Assembly: GCA_008828725.1 (NCBI GenBank)
Contig: MEHQ01003351.1
Span: 118,969-182,968 of the forward strand
Source: Saccharina japonica
Taxonomy: Eukaryota > Sar > Phaeophyceae > Laminariales > Laminariaceae
Direction: 5' to 3'
DNA length: 64,000 nucleotides
Part shown: piece by piece, positions 61,601 through 64,000 of the stretch
How positions within the stretch are numbered: the stretch's first letter is position 1
Layout: every line of letters starts with the position of its first letter
Position numbers and translations under genes: made by a program
Notes under the pieces: generated by a model
What the model saw: only the letters and a program-made list of their open reading frames with translations
Databases searched by the model: none
Told to the model about the DNA's origin: nothing

Positions 61601-63458
61601 CCGACCAGCCCAAACGAGTTTATCGTTCAGTACAGTATGATGAGGGACCATAGTAAATAGGGGACCAAATATTGTTACGAGTCGTAAAAATTGGAAAATG
61701 TATAGGGTTTTGTGTCTTGCGTAAGTCCCTATTTACTCTAGTCCCTATTTACTAATAGCTGTGAGGTCGAGGATGAAACCCATATTTGCAAGCGGTGTCC
61801 CTATATAATATGACCTGGTTTTTACGTCGGAAGGCAGGCGTTGACGTCCCCAGGATGAAAATACCGACGTATACGTCACTTAGGTTGCAAAGCTAGTACG
61901 GGGAGGCATAGTATTACTAGTATGTAATCACAACCCATGATGGAACCCAAAAATCCTACATCCCCCCTAATGTATATACATCAAACTTGGTCCTGATTAT
62001 TACGTTCTCCCGTAGCAAAGCTATTGAATCGGTCGACTCACAAAGTTGTACTTCGTTCGAAGTATATACGTAAAAATAATTTTAGAAAATAGAACAGCTC
62101 GAGGAACGGTCCGCTCTTCTTCGCCAATTCCCTACTGCAAATATTGTCCCCCAAAGTCTATTCTCAGGTATCTTACCTCGTGAACGTATCAATAGGTGCG
62201 TGCCCATTTGTTGCTGAACGGCTCATTTTTTTTATTTTATTTTTTATCTGCGCCGAGCGGGTCCTCACAACAAGTTGTGTACGGCCAGGCCGGGACCGCC
62301 CCCCCCTTCCCCTTGAACAATGCGGCCGTACACAGCTCCTTGTGTAGACATTGAACAATGCATATACACTAGCAAACCCCACGAGGTGCCGACAACCTCT
62401 CAGTTTGGTGTATACGCCTAATGGTGTGCTACTCTGTTCGATGTCTCCATAAGGAGTTTTTTCACAACATCCTTGTGCAGGGGGGGTGTGCGTGCTCATG
62501 TCGTGCACGGCCGTAGTCGTATGATCATAGACCCTCGCATCCCTACAATGCCGGGACGGAGCACGTTGGATTTTCACCAACCAGGCAGACATTGCTAGCA
62601 CGAAGCGCGTAGCGCCGTGAGGTATTGGGCGAGTCGCATGGAGGGTGAGCTGCATCCTGCTAAGAACCGCCTCTGAGGCGGACTTGCATATGGATGACAG
62701 CTTCAATGAGTTAATTTAATTTCTGGTGTGGCCACTTCCTGAGACAGCAATGGGAGCACTATGTAACTGCCTCGCGGGTGCCTTACCATGTGCAGGGGGG
62801 GGGGGTCTCGGCCACTCGTGTTGTTGTCCTAGGGGCCACTTGTGTTGTACGAAGAGTCTTCGACAGGGGCTGTAGTCGTCGAATGACATGGCACTCTTTC
62901 GTGTCATGAGCTGTGTCGCGTTAATGAGCTGTGTCGCGTTTTCTTTTCAGGGCTGTTCACGGATCGGGTCAAACCTCGCGGGTCAGGTCGGGTTGGGTCG
63001 GAGAAGGGTGACCCGACCTGCCCCGACCCGACCCGACCCGACCCGACCCGTGGGAGTTTGAAAACCTCCTGACCCGACCCGTGATATTTCAAAACGTTCC
63101 TGACTCGTGAAGAGCCCTGTTTTTTTTTTGGGGGGGGGGAGGATAAAACAGCCCCCCGTCCCCCCCTCCCGCTCTCCCGCTTCCCGCCTCCCACCTGTTA
63201 CCAAGGCGTCTTCTCTTTTCACTCATCTTCCTCTCATGCCTGGCTGCCACCCGTATGGACGTATGTTTTTGTGTTTGAACGGATCAGGTGTTCCTGGAGA
63301 GTGTTCTGCTCGAAATCCGGTCTAACGACTGGAAGAGGGCAGCGATGGAGGCGCAAGCTGCCCTGAAGGTGCACTCTGGCGCGGGCAGGCTGTGGGCGGT
63401 GCTGGTGCAGCTGAAGCAGAGGGACAGCGACGAGGCCCAGCAAGCCTCGCTGAAGCAG
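39278..63458 (+). CDS. HAT-repeat protein with giant Gly/Gln/Pro-rich N-terminus (18 exons, continues right)
   Basis: Eighteen exons join in phase to about 2,420 residues and the gene runs off the right edge. Exons 1-7 (39278-48571) encode low-complexity sequence: Gly, Ala, Ser, Gln, His and a 15-Pro run. From exon 8 on the protein is a helical array of HAT type, with recurring units such as VHWRLFLEIADLARR, WVEYCKLEEEFGDLSR, YGPLWFGAFRLSEKL and VFLECARLEEFTGNLDCARQ. HAT arrays act as scaffolds in RNA-processing complexes; the paralogue is not identified, and CstF77 or Prp6 is not supported. A 210-residue exon 16 inserts a Ser/Thr-rich linker into the array. Fifteen of 18 introns are phase 0. 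Start: ATG at 39278, first of an open exon with a good donor; an upstream non-coding exon is possible. Confidence 0.8.
39890..40410. repeat. (GTT/GGT)n tract in HAT intron 1
   Basis: A long ttgttggtgttggtg stretch. The open frames on both strands are repeat translations. Confidence 0.85.
40552..40592 (+). mobile_element. Tail-only copy of the C-tailed repeat, sense
   Basis: aaggccatgcatgacgtgag followed by tacgcccccc, about 135 bases before the acceptor of exon 40728. Confidence 0.5.
40728..42771 (+). CDS. HAT gene exon 2, with a one-base frame jump in a G run
   Basis: It starts at the acceptor cccaccag (ISAGDGQGHGRR) and ends at the donor gaggtgaac (QHRRLE). It is about 681 codons of Gly/Ala/Ser-rich sequence. 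The open frame changes near 42385-42410 within G runs, and the same Gly-rich style continues in the next frame to a phase-0 donor. One surplus G in the assembly would explain it; a very short intron is less likely. Confidence 0.65.
43022..43708 (+). CDS. HAT gene exon 3
   Basis: 229 codons, phase 0 at both ends, from AGHLGSEGG to a poly-Gln/His stretch ending before gtgagtgg. It includes a six-Gln run, a YDLDYDYDYD acidic motif and Gly-rich segments. Confidence 0.75.
44122..44451 (+). CDS. HAT gene exon 4
   Basis: 110 codons, phase 0 at both ends. The acceptor is gaccgcag and the donor gtaaga. It encodes SLPHDLLQPSSGAPARPLRD and a nine-Gly run. Confidence 0.7.
44571..44800 (-). mobile_element. 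Two C-tailed repeat copies, antisense, 5'-truncated
   Basis: Copies at 44571-44695 and about 44722-44800 begin with G runs and tactcatgtcatgc. They lie just downstream of the donor at 44452. Confidence 0.65.
45185..45420. repeat. (TGTC/TGTT)n tract
   Basis: tgtctgtctgtctctctg units stand in the intron right before exon 5; they extend the exon 5 open frame into a false Cys/Leu/Ser N-terminus. Confidence 0.85.
45460..46506 (+). CDS. HAT gene exon 5 (3' boundary uncertain)
   Basis: It begins after cgcgcccag with GYEPPFEGNPNGG. It contains Gln runs of 7, 11 and 6, a His run and Gly runs. The only phase-0 GT donor near the end of the coding-like region is at 46507 (ccggtggcgg). Nearby G runs may be miscounted, so the end could be about 35 bases further right. 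Confidence 0.6.
46787..47338 (+). CDS. HAT gene exon 6
   Basis: 184 codons in phase 0 between gttgctcag and gtgtgttg. It encodes DRRLARLQQQHQQQ, Gly runs and a run of about 15 Pro. Confidence 0.7.
47988..48205 (+). mobile_element. Two C-tailed repeat copies in tandem, sense, 5'-truncated
   Basis: Both begin near cctggttggtgaaa and end atgag/atgaag plus tacaccc and C runs. They precede the acceptor of exon 48350 by about 145 bases. Confidence 0.7.
48350..48571 (+). CDS. HAT gene exon 7, end of low-complexity region
   Basis: 74 codons, phase 0, from HGQPQAPGKG through a Gly run to LDEKQMKRAELVESP and the donor aaggtgagt. It marks the change from low-complexity to globular sequence. Two sense copies of the C-tailed repeat lie in the 360 bases before it. 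Confidence 0.75.
48640..48775. repeat. (GTTT)n tract
   Basis: ttgtttgtttg runs in HAT intron 7; no coding signal. Confidence 0.85.
49169..49261 (+). CDS. HAT gene exon 8
   Basis: 31 codons (DFYRSFRAKEKTSFHAAKMF, then ALECFNILPIK) between ttgtgaag and gtatgg, phase 0. It is the first exon of the helical array. Confidence 0.75.
49630..49713 (+). CDS. HAT gene exon 9
   Basis: 28 codons, VHWRLFLEIADLARRENRF to LYRK, a typical HAT helix pair (W..fle.a......f..ar.ly). Phase is 0; the acceptor reads caggtg. Confidence 0.8.
49865..50015. repeat. TGTTG-rich tract
   Basis: Irregular tgttgtgttgcgctg units in HAT intron 9. Confidence 0.75.
50518..50597 (+). CDS. HAT gene exon 10
   Basis: 80 bases, VTKMQPFASQGWVEYCKLEE to DLS, leaving phase 2 (donor caggtatg). 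It contains the W.eYckLEe HAT signature. Confidence 0.8.
50970..51750. repeat. CAAT/CCAA tetranucleotide tract, about 780 bases
   Basis: Nearly pure caat/ccaa words run through HAT intron 10, up to about 20 bases before the next acceptor. The composition is like 32690-33110. Confidence 0.9.
51770..51917 (+). CDS. HAT gene exon 11
   Basis: The first base completes an Arg codon. The exon encodes CSQILRRGL and LIKAVKQEERAGNLDGAREL, a HAT repeat, and ends before gtgagc in phase 0. Confidence 0.8.
51988..52345 (-). mobile_element. Second-family copy followed by a C-tailed repeat, antisense
   Basis: 51988-52058 is the short second family; 52060-52345 is a truncated antisense copy of the first. 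Both lie shortly after the donor at 51918. Confidence 0.65.
52939..53069 (+). CDS. HAT gene exon 12
   Basis: 131 bases after gatacag. It encodes VWRTVLEGALLEARSGNTDV and WYGPIYYEAF, one HAT repeat and the start of the next, leaving phase 2. Confidence 0.8.
53415..53665. mobile_element. Small TIR element with expanded ggcactatata units
   Basis: The left end gatccctttatagtgcc and the right end ggcactgtaagagggacc are inverted relatives. Between them ggcactatata recurs about a dozen times. A relative with few units is at 50255-50430. Confidence 0.6.
54078..54198. mobile_element. MITE (GGGGGAACGTAGTAATCAGAACC family)
   Basis: cgggggaacgtagtaatcag at the left and gggttctgattaatctcat at the right are inverted. 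Compact relatives are at 59757-59838 and 61926-62022. Confidence 0.6.
54200..54476. repeat. TGATCTGTA-type tandem repeat up to an acceptor
   Basis: tatgatctg/tctgatcta 9-10-bp units run directly into the pyrimidine tract of exon 13. Confidence 0.85.
54480..54598 (+). CDS. HAT gene exon 13
   Basis: The first base completes Arg. The exon encodes LEEKAEHFESALAIVQRGL and YGPLWFGAFRLSEKL, leaving phase 1 (donor ctaggtggg). Its 3' part is duplicated in the following intron. Confidence 0.8.
54634..54715 (+). pseudogene. Partial duplicate of HAT exon 13 inside the next intron
   Basis: It repeats 54519-54598 at a distance of 115 bases with a few changes, still reading VQRGLREKPRYGPLWFGAFR and LSEKLG. 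It lacks the exon's 5' half. A weak ag stands before it (aggcatag). It could be skipped or used as an alternative exon. Confidence 0.75.
55488..55636 (+). CDS. HAT gene exon 14
   Basis: Two bases complete Asp after a phase-1 intron. The exon then encodes MRDVKKALAEGQSPHEDLYK and AKETLERAKDCISKELVWK and ends in phase 0 before gtgtga. Confidence 0.75.
55800..56478 (+). mobile_element. Three C-tailed repeats in a row, sense
   Basis: Copies at 55800-56085, 56088-56290 and 56291-56478 each end gagtac (or gtgtgc) plus C runs. The second and third are truncated at nearly the same point (ggttgttagtaggatgcagc), which suggests local duplication. They precede the acceptor of exon 56525. Confidence 0.75.
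56525..56581 (+). CDS. HAT gene exon 15 (19 codons)
   Basis: A 57-base exon between gccggcag and gtggga encodes VHFEAAQIEERLASVCAKE, the start of a HAT helix pair. Three sense copies of the dispersed repeat stand in line before its acceptor. Confidence 0.75.
57230..57859 (+). CDS. HAT gene exon 16, linker and HAT start
   Basis: 210 codons, phase 0, from VAARAQASAKKAAAESKL through a long Thr/Ser/Ala-rich linker with internal repeats to ARDSLLGPCRASYAHAVL and CPHNLRWK. The donor is gtaagc. Confidence 0.8.
57885..58075. repeat. agatcactgac/agatcactcac tandem repeat
   Basis: About sixteen 11-base units right after the donor of exon 16. Confidence 0.9.
58535..58611. repeat. (GTA)n microsatellite ending in an N
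   Basis: About 24 gta/agt units; the single N at 58611 marks an unresolved length. Confidence 0.9.
58945..59061 (-). CDS. Antisense coiled-coil exon, downstream
   Basis: 39 codons between actcatcag and cag followed by gtgggt, phase 0 at both ends (MMAKENQAVTGELARLGAER to QQATSEQ). Confidence 0.55.
58945..59660 (-). CDS. Antisense coiled-coil gene or fragment inside a HAT-gene intron
   Basis: Two - strand exons (59660-59549 and 59061-58945) have good splice sites and matching phase 0 at their junction. Together they encode about 76 residues of coiled coil: GMHKMEALSSELEAKTAQL, AAATEDLE, then MMAKENQAVTGELARLGAER and DENRRKLGDALHQQ. The ENQAVTGELARL run recalls Bld10/Cep135/TSGA10-type centriolar proteins, but this rests on one short motif. 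I find no further exon of this gene in the intron, so it may be a transposed fragment rather than a nested gene. Confidence 0.55.
59549..59660 (-). CDS. Antisense coiled-coil exon, upstream
   Basis: The acceptor is gttttttcag and the donor cgaggtaact. After one leading base the frame gives 37 residues with a heptad pattern (KMEALSSELEAKTAQLAAAT). The other frames are Gly/Arg-rich and less protein-like. Confidence 0.55.
59870..60240. repeat. GATCGTGAGGTCTA-type tandem repeat
   Basis: Units such as tagatcgtgaggtctagatg recur about a dozen times, with two longer 70-80-base periods. It lies upstream of the antisense exons. Confidence 0.85.
60475..61030. repeat. GTGACGTGTT tandem repeat, about 550 bases
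   Basis: Ten-base units gtgacgtgtt/gtgacgtgct with variants run nearly to the acceptor of exon 17. The Thr/His-rich open frames on the - strand are repeat translations. Confidence 0.85.
61118..61246 (+). CDS. HAT gene exon 17, GC donor
   Basis: 43 codons: EVPEKSKSHVFLECARLEE, then FTGNLDCARQILERARVE and EWK. Phase is 0. The donor reads aaggcgagt, a GC-AG intron; no GT donor fits. Confidence 0.75.
61640..62022. mobile_element. Two small inverted-repeat elements side by side
   Basis: 61640-61760 (gggaccatagtaaatagggg ... ccctatttactaatag) and 61926-62022 (gtaatcacaacccatgatgg ... cctgattattacgttctccc) are compact copies of two families present elsewhere in the window. Confidence 0.6.
62490..62800 (-). 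mobile_element. C-tailed dispersed repeat, antisense, 5'-truncated
   Basis: It runs from gctcatgtcgtgcacggccg to gagacagcaatggg and the tgcctcgcgggtgcc segment, in HAT intron 17. Confidence 0.7.
62945..63120. mobile_element. GGGTC hairpin element, compact copy
   Basis: It begins ggctgttcacggatcgggtc and ends in gtgaagagccctg with gaccc-rich arms. It is about 170 bases before exon 18. Confidence 0.65.
63288..63458 (+). CDS. HAT gene exon 18, last in window
   Basis: 57 codons (VFLESVLLEIRSNDWKRAAM to QASLKQ) between ggatcag and gtgggt, phase 0. It continues the HAT array; further exons must lie to the right. Confidence 0.8.
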
Positions 63459-63684
63459 GTGGGTGGCGCATTTCTCCCTCCGTTTTATGTCCGAATTTTA
63501 AAGGCCGCTTGGAGTAAGTGTTAATGTACAAACGGTTCTTGTGTGTTGGGACATACTGGAACTTGATAATGGTTTATACAGTTTCAGAGAAATCCCCGTG
63601 GCATATTATGTCATAGAAAAACAAGAGTCGAAACACAAGACGAACAAAAATCGAAGAAATCGAAGGAGAAAAAAATGGACCTGC

Positions 63685-64000
63685 TGTACCGTTTGGCTTC
63701 CTACTGTGCCCCCTGCTGTTCCCCCCAGTATGGCACCTATTGTGACGCCTACTGTAGTGTACCTGGTAGGTGTGTATGTACTTCTTAGACTGCTGTTTAT
63801 GAATACTATTGCCACCACCTACTGTGCCGCCTACTGTGCCCCCTACTGTGCCCCCTGCTGTTCCTCCCAATATTCCGCCTGTTTATGTAGGTACATACTC
63901 CGCAGTATGTACTCCCTTATGACCGCCGCCTATTAATAATATGCCACCGAATGTGCCTCTCCTGCTGTGCCCACCTGCTGTGCCACCTATTAATAGTATG
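63685..64000. repeat. ctgctgtgccccctac-type degenerate tandem repeat
   Basis: tactgtgccccctgctgttc variants recur to the window edge in HAT intron 18. No exon is seen after 63458. Confidence 0.6.

Overview
This is repeat-rich, intron-rich nuclear DNA from a eukaryote. The best guess is a brown alga or a close stramenopile relative (moderate confidence). The reasons are small GC-rich exons in kilobase introns full of simple repeats, long Gly/Gln/Pro runs in coding exons, mostly phase-0 introns, and an EH-domain protein next to a HAT-repeat protein. I see no bacterial operon, rRNA gene or CRISPR array. Three host genes and one antisense coiled-coil gene or fragment can be read from splice sites whose reading phases agree from exon to exon.

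Layout. (1) 1393-23518, + strand: the 3' part of an EH-domain protein gene, nine exons, ending in a C-terminal EH domain and a TAA; its 5' end lies left of the window. (2) 23519-30397: repeats, a decayed LINE tail and small inverted-repeat elements. (3) 30398-34672, - strand: a complete four-exon gene for a 190-residue AIG2-like gamma-glutamylcyclotransferase-family protein, with introns made largely of minisatellite and simple repeat. (4) 34673-39277: intergenic, with a tandem array of about 190-bp units and some unassigned open frames. (5) 39278-63458 and on past the right edge, + strand: a very large gene of 18 exons so far. It encodes about 1,700 residues of Gly/Gln/Pro-rich low-complexity sequence followed by a HAT (half-a-TPR) helical array. 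One of its introns holds two antisense coiled-coil exons (58945-59660).

The most striking non-coding signal is a dispersed family with a constant 3' end, ragged 5' truncation and a C-rich tail, as retroposons have. Almost all sense copies lie inside introns of the two + strand genes, and at eight introns the tail faces the next 3' splice site from within about 150 bases. The tails thus appear to supply polypyrimidine tracts.

One technical point matters. 9296-13880 is a near-identical direct duplication whose junction is a perfect 19-bp Tn5/Nextera mosaic end. It is very probably an assembly or library artefact. There is also a 301-base N gap (14234-14534) and two single Ns (10018, 58611).
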